A stretch of 64,000 bases of DNA from Enterococcus sp. DIV0212c. Lineage in GTDB: Bacteria > Bacillota > Bacilli > Lactobacillales > Enterococcaceae. A program made the position numbers and the translations under genes. This document shows positions 28,623 through 38,100 of this stretch, piece after piece. Location: NCBI RefSeq assembly GCF_017377505.1, contig NZ_JAFREN010000003.1:1-64000 (forward strand). The letters are read 5' to 3'. The notes below the pieces were generated by a model. That model was not told the DNA's origin. It was given only the letters and a program-made list of their open reading frames with translations, and did no database searches. How positions within the stretch are numbered: position 1 is the stretch's first letter; each line of letters starts with the position of its first letter.

Positions 28623-29516
28623 TTATGCTTCATCAAAATGAATCTCTAAGATATCCAAGATTCTCGCTAAATCTGATTGTGATAAGTACTCGATTTCAAT
28701 TTTTCCTTTGCCTTCTTTTTCTTGAATAGCAACGGTTGTACCAAATTTATCCATTAAACGATCTTCACTTTCGCGAATGTAGTACGGTTTGTCTTTGGCA
28801 TTTTTCTTTTCTTTCTTAGGTACTTTTTTGCCTTGATTTTCATTTTGGTCATTAACGATTTGTTCTAACTGACGAACAGTTAAGTTTTCTTCTACCACAC
28901 GCTTAGCTAATGTTAGTATCATATCTTTGTCTTTTAAGCCAAGTAAGGTTCTAGCTTGCCCCATCGATAACGTTTCAGCTTGAACCATTTCTTTTACTTG
29001 AGTCGGTAATGTTAATAGTCGTAAATAGTTCGCAATGTATGGACGACTTTTTCCTAAACGTTCTGCCACTTCTACTTGTGTCAGTTTTAAGTTTTTCATC
29101 AACATATCATACGCTTCAGCTTCTTCTAACGGATTTAGATCTTCGCGTTGTAAGTTTTCTAAAACGGCAACTTGCATCATAGCTTCTTCATCAAATTCAC
29201 GGACGATTGCCGGAATCGTTTCTTTGTCTGCTAATTTTGAAGCACGAAAACGTCGTTCACCTGCAATAATTTCATATCCTTTAACAGCAGATTTTCTAAC
29301 AATGATCGGTTGAAAAACACCTGATTGCTGAATAGAGTTTGCCAATTCTTGAAGAGACGCTTCATCGAATGTTTTTCTTGGCTGATAAGGATTCGGACGA
29401 AGTTCATTTAAAGGAATTTCAAGTACTTCTTCTTTTTGAACATCCACATCTTCTAAACTAGCAAAATCTTGAAACAATGCATCAATACCTCTACCTAAAC
29501 CTTTTCCTTTACTCAT
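28623..29516 (-). CDS. parB: Chromosome partitioning protein ParB/Spo0J
   Basis: This 297-residue DNA-binding CTPase loads onto parS sites near the origin and spreads to recruit SMC. The N-terminus KGKGLGRGIDALF is the ParA-contacting segment. The CTP-binding region has PNPYQPRKTFDEASLQELANSI and the GERRFRASKLA motif. A central helix-turn-helix (LTQVEVAERLGKSRPYIANYLRLL) and a C-terminal dimerisation domain follow. It overlaps parA by 8 nt (ATGAGTAA). A parS-like site is at 31281. ParB identity rather than Noc is favoured by the parA neighbour. Confidence 0.95.
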   Translation of the reverse strand: MSKGKGLGRGIDALFQDFASLEDVDVQKEEVLEIPLNELRPNPYQPRKTFDEASLQELANSIQQSGVFQPIIVRKSAVKGYEIIAGERRFRASKLADKETIPAIVREFDEEAMMQVAVLENLQREDLNPLEEAEAYDMLMKNLKLTQVEVAERLGKSRPYIANYLRLLTLPTQVKEMVQAETLSMGQARTLLGLKDKDMILTLAKRVVEENLTVRQLEQIVNDQNENQGKKVPKKEKKNAKDKPYYIRESEDRLMDKFGTTVAIQEKEGKGKIEIEYLSQSDLARILDILEIHFDEA

Positions 29517-30270
29517 TATCCAACACTTCCTTTGCTAGTGCTTGGTACACTTCGGCACCACGTGAACGGGGATCATAATCAATAATTGACAAGCCATGAC
29601 TTGGTGCTTCAGATAAACGGACATTTCTAGGAATGATCGTGTCATACACTTTTTCGCGGAAATACTTACGAACTTCTTCCACAACTTCAGCGCCTAAATT
29701 TGTTCGGGCATCATACATCGTCAACAATACACCTTCAATACGTAATTCTGGATTAAAATGTTTTTGAACGAGACGAATCGTATTTAGCAGCTGGCTCAAA
29801 CCTTCTAGTGCGTAATATTCACATTGCACAGGAATCAAAATCGAATCACTCGCTGTAAATGCGTTGATTGTTAAATGTCCTAAAGATGGTGGACAATCGA
29901 TCAAAACAAAATCATAGATATCATTTATTTCTTCTATCGCAGCTTTTAAACGAGATTCTCTAGCCATCATTGAAGTCAATTCAATTTCTGCTCCAGCAAG
30001 CTGGATCGTAGCTGGAACGATATCTAAGTTTTCTCGAGAAGTTTGCTGAATCACGTTTTTGATTGGTTCTTCATTTACTAATACATCATAAACATCTGTT
30101 GCAACGTCGGGTTTACGTACACCGATACCACTTGTTGCATTTCCTTGAGCATCAATATCGATCAGCAACACTTTCTTGCCGTAATAAGCAAGACATGCAC
30201 CTAGATTCACAGTAGTCGTTGTCTTACCAACGCCGCCTTTTTGATTCGCTACAGAAATTATTCGTGCCAT
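29509..30270 (-). CDS. parA: Chromosome partitioning ATPase ParA/Soj
   Basis: This 253-residue deviant Walker-A ATPase has KGGVGKTTTTVNLG near residue 10, the A' motif DIDAQGNATSG and the B motif DFVLIDCPPSLG. It works with ParB in origin segregation and in regulating replication initiation. Length is typical. GGAGG lies 7 nt before the ATG. It follows rsmG by 15 bp in the usual rsmG-parA-parB order. Confidence 0.95.
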   Translation of the reverse strand: MARIISVANQKGGVGKTTTTVNLGACLAYYGKKVLLIDIDAQGNATSGIGVRKPDVATDVYDVLVNEEPIKNVIQQTSRENLDIVPATIQLAGAEIELTSMMARESRLKAAIEEINDIYDFVLIDCPPSLGHLTINAFTASDSILIPVQCEYYALEGLSQLLNTIRLVQKHFNPELRIEGVLLTMYDARTNLGAEVVEEVRKYFREKVYDTIIPRNVRLSEAPSHGLSIIDYDPRSRGAEVYQALAKEVLDNE

Positions 30271-30285
30271 TTGTGTTCCTCCATC

Positions 30286-31002
30286 TTATTTGATTGGTTG
30301 TTTATTTGGTAGCCCAGGTTTTCTTGGGTATTTTTTTGGTGTTTCCTTTTTCTTTTGGATCACAACGATATGTCGTTCGTCTTCTGTGATCGGCAGCTCA
30401 AAAGAAACTTCTTTTTGAAACTTTCCGCCTAAAATAGCAATCGCAGGCTTCGCTTCAATAATTTCTTCCTCACTTTTAGCAGCTTTCAGTGCTAAGAAAA
30501 AACCATCCTTTTTTACCAATGGAAGGCATAACTCACTCAATACATTCAAACGAGCAACTGCACGAGCTGTTACATAGTCAAATGCCGCACGAAATTGCTC
30601 TTGCTGTCCAAATGTTTCGGCACGATCATGATACAAAGAAACATTTTCCAGCTTCAGCTCATTAACTAATTCATTTAAAAATGTGATTCGTTTATTTAAG
30701 GAATCAACAATCGTTACTTGTAATGTTGGAAAAACGATTTTTAAGGGGATGCTAGGAAATCCTGCTCCAGCCCCTACATCACAAATTGATTTGTTTGTTG
30801 AAAAATCTTCAAAGAACGCTAGTGAGATAGAATCATAGAAATGCTTTAAGTACACTTCCTTTTCTTCTGTGATTGCTGTCAGGTTCATTTTTTCATTCCA
30901 CTCAACGAGTAATTCAAAATAACGGGCAAATTGTTCCATTTGATAATCCGATAGCTGGATTTCTTTTTGGCTTAATAATTGTTTAAATTCTTCTGGTGTC
31001 AT
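30286..31002 (-). CDS. rsmG: 16S rRNA (guanine527-N7)-methyltransferase
   Basis: This 238-residue SAM-dependent methyltransferase (GidB) modifies G527 of 16S rRNA. The SAM-binding motif is [16 protein letters not shown], and later motifs include [15 protein letters not shown]. The start at 31002 ([10 protein letters not shown]) has AAGGAAGG upstream and normal family length; 27 further upstream codons of open frame have no binding site. It heads the rsmG-parA-parB operon. mnmG, usually its upstream neighbour, is here about 30 kb away, showing a second insertion point. Confidence 0.95.
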   Translation of the reverse strand: MTPEEFKQLLSQKEIQLSDYQMEQFARYFELLVEWNEKMNLTAITEEKEVYLKHFYDSISLAFFEDFSTNKSICDVGAGAGFPSIPLKIVFPTLQVTIVDSLNKRITFLNELVNELKLENVSLYHDRAETFGQQEQFRAAFDYVTARAVARLNVLSELCLPLVKKDGFFLALKAAKSEEEIIEAKPAIAILGGKFQKEVSFELPITEDERHIVVIQKKKETPKKYPRKPGLPNKQPIK

Positions 31003-31018
31003 ACGTTTCCTTCCTTGC

Positions 31019-31040
31019 GTGAAACAGAAAAATGTTTCAC
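31019..31040. promoter_or_regulatory. Split parS-like half sites
   Basis: GTGAAAC (31019-31025) and GTTTCAC (31034-31040) form an inverted repeat with an 8-nt spacer. Each half resembles a parS arm, but their order is reversed relative to a contiguous parS, so ParB binding is uncertain. Confidence 0.25.
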
Positions 31041-31280
31041 AGTTGTCTTTTCTTACTTTAACGCAAATAGCAATTTCTTGCAATGGTTTTAGTAAGATTT
31101 ATGACAGTTTAATAAAATGTTTCTTTCTATATAAGTAGTAGAAAAATAGTAGTCGCTAAACACCTGAATCGTTCATTGTGCCAAAGACTTGCATCTATTT
31201 AAAGAAAGTTACATCTTGTGGAACCACTGGAAATATTGGCACTCGAAAAAATAACGTTTTTTTTCGAGCGATATAGTAAA

Positions 31281-31296
31281 TGTTTCACGTGTAACA
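31281..31296. promoter_or_regulatory. parS centromere site
   Basis: TGTTTCACGTGTAACA differs at one base from the consensus TGTTTCACGTGAAACA. It lies about 280 bp upstream of rsmG and within 3 kb of parB. This is the usual setting of an origin-proximal ParB-loading site. Confidence 0.85.
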
Positions 31297-31310
31297 ATGG
31301 ATTTTTAAAA

Positions 31311-31357
31311 TAAAATAAGCAACTCCCCTTACATTTCAAGGATAGTTGCTTATTTTA
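31311..31357 (-). terminator. Terminator after the M24-like gene
   Basis: A perfect 14-bp stem (31311-31324 with 31344-31357) has A/T-rich ends and sits just past the stop of the minus-strand M24-like gene at 31361. The minus-strand tail ATTTTAAAAATCC is modestly T-rich. Confidence 0.75.
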
Positions 31358-31360
31358 CTT

Positions 31361-32755
31361 TTATTTAACACAGTGAAACGCTTGATCTTTTGCCAGATAA
31401 AATGGTCGTAAATAGCCTACTGTATTAGATAACGGAATCACATCTTCGCTTAATTCAATATTCAATGTTTCCATGATGTAAGCTTTCCTAGCAATTATGC
31501 GCTGCCATAGTTCTGGATACGTCTCTTTGATTTGATTTTGCAACGTAGTATCAGCCAACGCCACACATTCCTCTGCACTCACACCCGTATAACCTGCCAC
31601 AGAAGGAATAATATCAATTTGTAAAATCATCCCACTTTTCAATGTCTCTTCAGAGTTAGCGTAGATTGGTGAAGACATCCATTCTTCATCTGATACTAAA
31701 TGTCCCGGATTTAAATGCCAGTGGTAATCAGCTTGAGGAAAAACAGTTTCAATTGTTTGATACAGTTCTTTACCTGCCATTCCACTTTTTATCTTTTCTA
31801 ACCAAGTAGCGACGGCTTGATAATAAGGTTTAGCAACTCTCTCTAAGTAATCCTGCTGATTCTCTGGAAGTTGCTTCTCATTTTCTATCACAAAACCTGT
31901 TCGACTAGATAACCCACCTTTGAAAGCTGTTGTTAAAGATAATGGATCACCTAATTTTACTTGTTTATGAGTTGGGTATACATTACCAAATTCAAAACGC
32001 TGTCCAGTTGCAGCAATTGTAACAACTGTGTTGGTTTGTCCTTCAGCAGTCAGTTCATTGCCTAATGCAGCTTCAGTTATGCCAACTTCAACCGTATCCA
32101 TCGCCTTTAAAATACAGCTGGACGATAGATTTGCCCCATACTCATAGTGAGCAATCTCATTTACATTATTAGTCGTACGGGCACCTTTATCTCCTCTAAT
32201 AAACAGATGTGCAGCATTTTTGATCACTGCTTGACCGTTTTTACTCGTTAAAAGTGCTTGAATAATGAAATAAGGCAGGTCAAAATATGCTTCATTGTCT
32301 GATTCAGCCGTAGTAAACATTTTCCAACCGACAACGCCGATTTTCCGTTTTTCAGATAAGCCGATCTTTTTAAAAATACTTTCCAACCTTGCTTCATTAT
32401 CCATCGGCTGGTTTGGCAAAGAAAAAAGCGGAGAGTGGATCAACTGATTTTCAATTCGAGCAACTTTCGCCATTTTTAAATTTTCATTACCCAAAATCAG
32501 TGTGCTTTCACCTGTAACATCTAAAACAAGCAAACCTTCTTCAAAACGAGGAATAAAGCCAGTTAAATACTCAAAATTGCCTCCATGTTCTTTATCTGCA
32601 TAAATCACTAGAGTATCGTAATTTTCAGACTTCATATTTTCCAATACTTTTTGCTTTCTTTCATTCATCGTTTCATCTGTTAGAAATGTTGGCGGCACAT
32701 CGGTAAAAATCATTGGTTTAGGTAACTTTGTTAATTGAATTTCTGACTGTTTCAT
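31361..32755 (-). CDS. M24 (aminopeptidase P-like) family protein, probable pseudoenzyme
   Basis: This 464-residue protein has the creatinase/prolidase-like N-terminal domain (to about 165) and a pita-bread C-terminal domain. In active M24 peptidases two Asp ligands lie after a GD turn. Here the stretch reads GDPLSLTTAFKGGLSSRTG, with Thr at both ligand positions. A His is kept (NPGHLV), the first Glu ligand is Asp (LQIDIIP) and the last Glu is kept (SAEECVAL). A normal two-metal site therefore seems lost, and a binding or different catalytic role is possible. A GNAT gene is immediately upstream on the same strand. Confidence 0.68.
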   Translation of the reverse strand: MKQSEIQLTKLPKPMIFTDVPPTFLTDETMNERKQKVLENMKSENYDTLVIYADKEHGGNFEYLTGFIPRFEEGLLVLDVTGESTLILGNENLKMAKVARIENQLIHSPLFSLPNQPMDNEARLESIFKKIGLSEKRKIGVVGWKMFTTAESDNEAYFDLPYFIIQALLTSKNGQAVIKNAAHLFIRGDKGARTTNNVNEIAHYEYGANLSSSCILKAMDTVEVGITEAALGNELTAEGQTNTVVTIAATGQRFEFGNVYPTHKQVKLGDPLSLTTAFKGGLSSRTGFVIENEKQLPENQQDYLERVAKPYYQAVATWLEKIKSGMAGKELYQTIETVFPQADYHWHLNPGHLVSDEEWMSSPIYANSEETLKSGMILQIDIIPSVAGYTGVSAEECVALADTTLQNQIKETYPELWQRIIARKAYIMETLNIELSEDVIPLSNTVGYLRPFYLAKDQAFHCVK

Positions 32756-32792
32756 TTCATTGACTTCCCTTCAAGTTAAATGATTCCTGTAT

Positions 32793-33488
32793 TTAAAGCT
32801 CATTCAAACGCTTCTTTTGCTTGCCATCAGCAGTAAAATTCGATGGATCTAGCCATACATCCATTCGAGATTTGTTTCTAGGCCACTCGCTATCAATCAT
32901 AGAAAACCAAGCTGTATCTCTATTTCGCTCTTTATACACCAAAGCATTCCGGAAAATCCCTTCAAAAACAAAACCCAAGCGTAATGCTGCTTTTCTAGAA
33001 GGCTCATTGAGTGCATCACATTTCCATTCGTAGCGGCGATAGCCTAATTCATCCAACACGTAACAAGCTAAAAGATACTGCGCCTCTGTGGCTATTCGTG
33101 TTTTCTTCAATTGATCGGAATAAATAACATATCCAACTTCAATCGATCCTTGATCTCTATCTATTCGCATTAGCGCTAGCGTGCCAAGCGCTTTTCCATT
33201 AGCCTTATCTATAATCACATAATGAAATGGATCGTGTGACTTGCTTGCTGACTCTAGATACATAGAAAAATCAGCTTTATTTTCGAAAGAAACCATTGGT
33301 ATATATGTCCACGTTTTAGGATTGCTTGCTGGTCCATAGACTTGGTATAAATCTTCAAGATGCTTAGTTGGATCCATTTTTTCTAAGCGACAGTACATCC
33401 CGTCTAATATAACCTTAGTTGGATATTCCCTTTTAGACCAGTTCTTAATTGGTGCTCCGATTGATTGTCCATATTCGTTAACTCTCAT
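32793..33488 (-). CDS. GNAT-family N-acetyltransferase, RimJ/RimL-like
   Basis: This 231-residue acetyltransferase has the GNAT core from about residue 30 to 200, with the strand GSIEVGYVIYSDQLKKTRIA and the acceptor-side segment EWKCDALNEPSRKAALRLGF typical of the RimL group. Its acetyl acceptor cannot be read from sequence. The start at 33488 has AGGGGGGAAG 4-5 nt upstream, while the longer frame to 33533 has no site. It lies 37 bp upstream of the M24-like gene, so the two may be cotranscribed. Confidence 0.85.
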   Translation of the reverse strand: MRVNEYGQSIGAPIKNWSKREYPTKVILDGMYCRLEKMDPTKHLEDLYQVYGPASNPKTWTYIPMVSFENKADFSMYLESASKSHDPFHYVIIDKANGKALGTLALMRIDRDQGSIEVGYVIYSDQLKKTRIATEAQYLLACYVLDELGYRRYEWKCDALNEPSRKAALRLGFVFEGIFRNALVYKERNRDTAWFSMIDSEWPRNKSRMDVWLDPSNFTADGKQKKRLNEL

Positions 33489-33631
33489 CTCTTCCCCCCT
33501 ATTTCTCTCAGTGTAACAAAAAAAGGCTTCCATTTATAGAATACTATCCTTATCTTTACTTTAAAAAAACTATTCAATTGACGATTACTATAGTAATTTT
33601 CTAAAAAAAACAATTTTTGTCAAATTTTTGA

Positions 33632-33660
33632 GAATTTCTGTAAAAAAAATATGCTATTAT
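33632..33660 (+). promoter_or_regulatory. Predicted promoter of the LytTR regulator
   Basis: An extended -10 element TGCTATTAT (33652-33660) lies 64 bp before the proposed start at 33724. No good -35 is visible. Transcription from here would exclude the upstream ATG at 33628. Confidence 0.4.
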
Positions 33661-33723
33661 ATACATGGAATTATAATAATTTTTGACATACATTTAATCT
33701 TAAACTCAAGGGAGATGAGCTTA

Positions 33724-34455
33724 TTGAAGATTGCATTGTGTGATAATAACCAGCGAGAAATGGGAAAAATTGAACAATCTTTAAATTCACACGCTTCACA
33801 ATCCTACGAATTTGACTTTTTTAGTAACGGTGAAAAGCTGTTAAGACATCTTAATGATATAGATACAAATTATAATATATACTTTATTTCTATTGAAATA
33901 TCTGACATAGACGGAATTTCATTAGCTCAACACATACGAACGATTGACTTAGAAGCTCTTATCATTTTTATATCTGATAACACTCAGCAGATGCCTGAAG
34001 TCTTTAAGGTTCAGACATTTGATTACTTGTTGAGACCCGTTTCAACTGAATGCCTATTAAAAACAATGAATAGAGCTACAAACTATTTCAATGCTATACA
34101 TTCATATTTCGAGTTTTCTTTTAATCGAAAACTAATTGTGTTAGCAATGAATGAAATCATCTATATTGGTAAAAGTGGTCGTATTGCATATATTCATACG
34201 ACTGATAACGTCTATAAAACCTATATGACTATGGCTGAGATCACAGATAAGTTGAGTACGCCTTTATTTTCTAGAATACATGGCAGTTATATCGTAAATT
34301 TAGATTATATTGTGGAGATTATGAAAAATGAAGTATTTGTTAAACAATTTGACGCTGAGATGCATAAAGAAACCAACACCTCTTTACCAATGAGTAGACA
34401 ATTTAAAGATGATCTAAAAGAATCATATGCAACTTTTCTAAACACAAGAAAATGA
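33724..34455 (+). CDS. LytTR-type regulator with atypical receiver
   Basis: This 243-residue AgrA-like protein has a receiver domain (1-120) and a LytTR DNA-binding domain (about 138-240, with IIYIGKSGRIAYIHTTDNVYK and FSRIHGSYIVNLDYI). The expected phospho-acceptor Asp is Ser56 (YFISIEISDIDG), and the second acidic-pocket residue is Asn8, so normal phosphorylation is unlikely. The TTG at 33724 is preferred, with AAGGGAG 9 nt upstream. No kinase gene is adjacent. It is transcribed towards the T7SSb locus 300 bp away and may control it. Confidence 0.75.
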   Translation: MKIALCDNNQREMGKIEQSLNSHASQSYEFDFFSNGEKLLRHLNDIDTNYNIYFISIEISDIDGISLAQHIRTIDLEALIIFISDNTQQMPEVFKVQTFDYLLRPVSTECLLKTMNRATNYFNAIHSYFEFSFNRKLIVLAMNEIIYIGKSGRIAYIHTTDNVYKTYMTMAEITDKLSTPLFSRIHGSYIVNLDYIVEIMKNEVFVKQFDAEMHKETNTSLPMSRQFKDDLKESYATFLNTRK

Positions 34456-34516
34456 TCTCTTGCATTTTAAATTTGTGAGTGAATCTTAACTTATTTAAAA
34501 ATTTAATATTTAAAAA

Positions 34517-34550
34517 AAAATCTGTATTTTCAACAGATTTTTTTATTTTT
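34517..34550 (+). terminator. Terminator after the LytTR gene
   Basis: A short stem (about 34517-34525 with 34532-34540) is followed by a T-rich run. It separates the regulator from the esxA promoter region. Confidence 0.6.
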
Positions 34551-34756
34551 CCTACTTATAGATTACTATAAAATTCACATGATTATAAAATATATTCTTA
34601 TAGATATATTATAATCCTATTTTTGACGTTATTTTTTACTTAAAACACGCAAGTTTTTACATTTAGTATTCATAGTCTCTTTTTTTATGGTAACGTTTAT
34701 GTAACTAGCGGGCATATATAAATGCTCTCTAAAAAAACAATTTGGAGGAATGAAAA

Positions 34757-35059
34757 ATGGCAGGCGATAGAATTAAATTATCCCCACAAGAACTAAGAAC
34801 ATCTTCAACAAAATATACGGATGGTTCGCAACAAGTTCAAGATATTTTACAAAAACTACAAGCTGAACAAGATACAATTCAAGGTAACTGGGAAGGTAGC
34901 GGTTTTGATAGCTTTAACGATCAATTTACTGCTTTAAAACCAAAAGTATCTGAGTTTGCTGAGTTATTAGATCAAATCAACAAACAATTAAACGAAGTTG
35001 CCAACATTGTAGAAGAAACAGACCAAAATATCTCTTCAGCAATCGGAAGAGGTCTATAA
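34757..35059 (+). CDS. esxA: WXG100 protein EsxA
   Basis: This 100-residue helical-hairpin protein has the turn motif WEGSGFDSF at residues 44-52 (Trp-Glu-Gly). It is the small secreted substrate and component that marks type VII secretion loci. There is no signal peptide. TTGGAGGAATG precedes the start. It is the first gene of the locus and is followed by an attenuator-like hairpin, which would let it be made in excess over the membrane machine. Confidence 0.95.
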   Translation: MAGDRIKLSPQELRTSSTKYTDGSQQVQDILQKLQAEQDTIQGNWEGSGFDSFNDQFTALKPKVSEFAELLDQINKQLNEVANIVEETDQNISSAIGRGL

Positions 35060-35072
35060 GAACCACATAACT

Positions 35073-35116
35073 GAGGAATAGGGAGGGCACTTGCTCCTCG
35101 CTGTTCCTCTTTTTTT
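35073..35116 (+). terminator. Attenuator-like terminator between esxA and esaA
   Basis: Stem GAGGAA/TTCCTC (35073-35078 with 35104-35109) plus inner GGAG/CTCC (35082-35085 with 35094-35097) is followed by seven Ts (35110-35116). It lies inside the operon, so partial termination after esxA is likely. Confidence 0.65.
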
Positions 35117-35129
35117 AGGAGAATGATAA

Positions 35130-38100
35130 ATGAACAGTAAAAAACTATATTATATGTTGAAGTCTGTTTGGATGGTTGTAATATTACTTATTATGTTGAT
35201 ATTTATGAATCGAGATTTTACTGATATATCTGCAAATAAAGCAAAAGAAGAACAAGATATGCGGTTAAATATTGCATTAGTAAATGAAGATAACGGAATT
35301 AACAAAAATAACATAGACTATAACTTAGGTGCAGATTATGTAAAAAAAATCGAAAAAGATGCGACGTATAACTGGTTTACAGTTAGTCGAGGGATCGCTG
35401 AAAATGGCTTAAAAAGCGGCACTTATAACTTACTTGTTACGATTCCAAGCAATTTTTCAAGCAAACTTTTAGAACTAGATAGTGAAGCCCCAGAAAAAGT
35501 CCAAGTCAATTACAAAATCAACGCAAACGGGAATGCTACTTTGGAAAATGAATCAAGAAGTGTTGGTCGGAAAATCGTTAATGATCTGAACCAACAACTC
35601 GTAGATTTATATGTGGTCAGCATCGTTGATAATTTATATACCGCACAACAAAATATTGAAAAAGTGTATACAAACCAAACAGATTCCGTTGGTAAATTTC
35701 AAAACATTCTTTACCAGCCAACGATTAATTTTAAAGAGTATCTACCAGGCATCACCTCACAATCTCAAAGTGCCTTACAGGCTAATGACCTATTAACAAC
35801 TACATTGATTGATTTTATCAAAAATCCAGAGTCGCTCGTAAGCAGTCACCAAGATTTTTCTACATTACTAGAACAATTATTAAAACAACGTGCCGATGGA
35901 AAACTATCGTATGAGGAATTTATAAAGATTTTAACCTCAATGGATGATAGCGTGCTAAGTTCCGAAACCAGTAAATTATACAGCACGTTAGAAAGTTTGA
36001 ACCAATCATTGCAGGATGATTTTATCGCCTCAGATGATGGAAATGGCCGTTATATCGAGCAAATGAATGCATTGAATGAACAACTGATTGCTTCTAAAGC
36101 TGATGTTGAAAAACAGATTGATGAATTAGAAGGAATTGAAGATAAGTATTTTGATACTTATAGTACAGAATTTTTCAAACAATTTAGAATCAATGATCCA
36201 GATGAAGCATCTAAAGTTACCTTCAAACAAGTACTTTCAAAAATGGATTATGACTATGGACAAATCTCTGATATTTCCAAATTCAATGATAGTTATATAC
36301 AAAAAATGCAGGATCGTTTAGACGAACTACCTTTCAAACAAGATACACGAGATATCAATGAATTTAATGAAGTCTTTTTATACGGCCACCTGCCATATAC
36401 TGATGGACCCGCAATTGATGATATCCGGTCAGCTATTTATGGAAATTATGGCATGTTAAATAGCATCGAAAAAATCAATCAAAAAATTCGCGATTCTAAT
36501 GAAAAATATCCAGATAATCCTGAAATCAAAGAGTTGGAATGGAAAGTTGATAGTGAAACGATCAGTAATAGTAGACATCATATAGATTTAAGAAGAACCT
36601 ATGATAAATTAGTTGCTGCAAGAGATAGCGCTATTAGTAAATCTCACACTTTCAAAATCAATACAGAAAATTTTAGAACAGATGGGGAGATTATCTTTGG
36701 AGAAATTCCTCTTGAAATCTCGGCGATTACGTATGGTTACCCTGAAACTACAGTTGCTTCTGGAGATCATATTCCTATTTCTAGCAATACCATGCGATTT
36801 ACCTATACCTACGCAGCTGATTTTGAAGAAACTGGAGGTGCACCTAAAATCCCGATCACAGTGAAAAAAGTCCTTCACCCAGATGAAAACGGAAATGCAC
36901 CAGTCACAAAATCTCTGCCAGCCGTTGATGTAACTACAAATGAAACAAGTGCCAGTGAATCAAATGATAGCTCAACCACTGAAAGTACTTCTACTTCTAA
37001 TGAAGAAACGACTCAGTCAACTCAAAATACAGAAGTCACTCCAGTTCAAGAAGCACCTCAGACAGAAACTTACGTGAGTCGCGCAGAAGCAGGCGAATAT
37101 ATTGTGACTTGGGAGCAGACTACTGATTTATCAGAATTTTTGAACCCAAGATATCAATATGCTCAAAGAAAATACTCGGAAGAGCTAGGTAAAACAATCG
37201 AGTTATATACAACTGTAGAAACCGAACTAAAAGACTTTAACAAATACCCATTCGATGTCTTCAACAACTTACTAGACATGAACATGACCGAAATGTTCAA
37301 ACAAGTTCTAAACGGAACATTTGCAACTGGTCATTATAAAGATCAACATGAAAAACTTGAATCTCTAAAACAGCAAGCCACCGATATCGATCGTCAATCT
37401 GAACGAATCGGAGAAAAACTTCAAGAAATTCAAGGTAATACCAGAAACCTGAATGAAAATGTACAAAATCATTTAACTCAAATCTCCGACTGGCAAAAAA
37501 ATATGTCAGAGATTACAACTTCAGAAACAAAAGTTGCTTCTGACAATACGACCACGGACACAGAAATATCCGCGATCGATTCCATGCTAGAATCAATCAA
37601 AAAACAAGCAGAAATGCTCAAAGAAGCCTCTGATATGAATGTCAAAGAAGCAGAAAGCGTGAAGTCGGTCTTTACCTCATTTGATAAAGACGTACAAACC
37701 GCACAAAAAAACGGAGAAGACTTATCTGCTAATGCTGACGTCATCATGGAGAATCTAAACAAAGAACTCGCCAACAATAATGATTTCGTTTCAGCATTCA
37801 TCAAAGTATTGAATAATGCACACAAAGACGGGGTACCGAATAATACGTTACTGCAATTTATCGCAAATCCTGTCAACGGAAAATCAGAAGCCACGATCAA
37901 AACAACCGAAGTCAATGAACCATTCACTTGGATCTTGATCATGTATACCTTAAGTTTATTTGTCGCTTACCTTTTTGCAACACAACCTGTCGCAAGAAAA
38001 GTCAAAAATAAATTTAAACGTGAAAAAGTCTGGCTAAAAGACAACATGTTAGAAACATTGCTACTCAGCTTAAGTGCTATTTTTATTGGCTTGATCTTAA

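Noticed and set aside
37478..37942. Minus-strand open frame inside esaA
   Set aside because: It is antisense to a complete, well-matched esaA and shows no domain.
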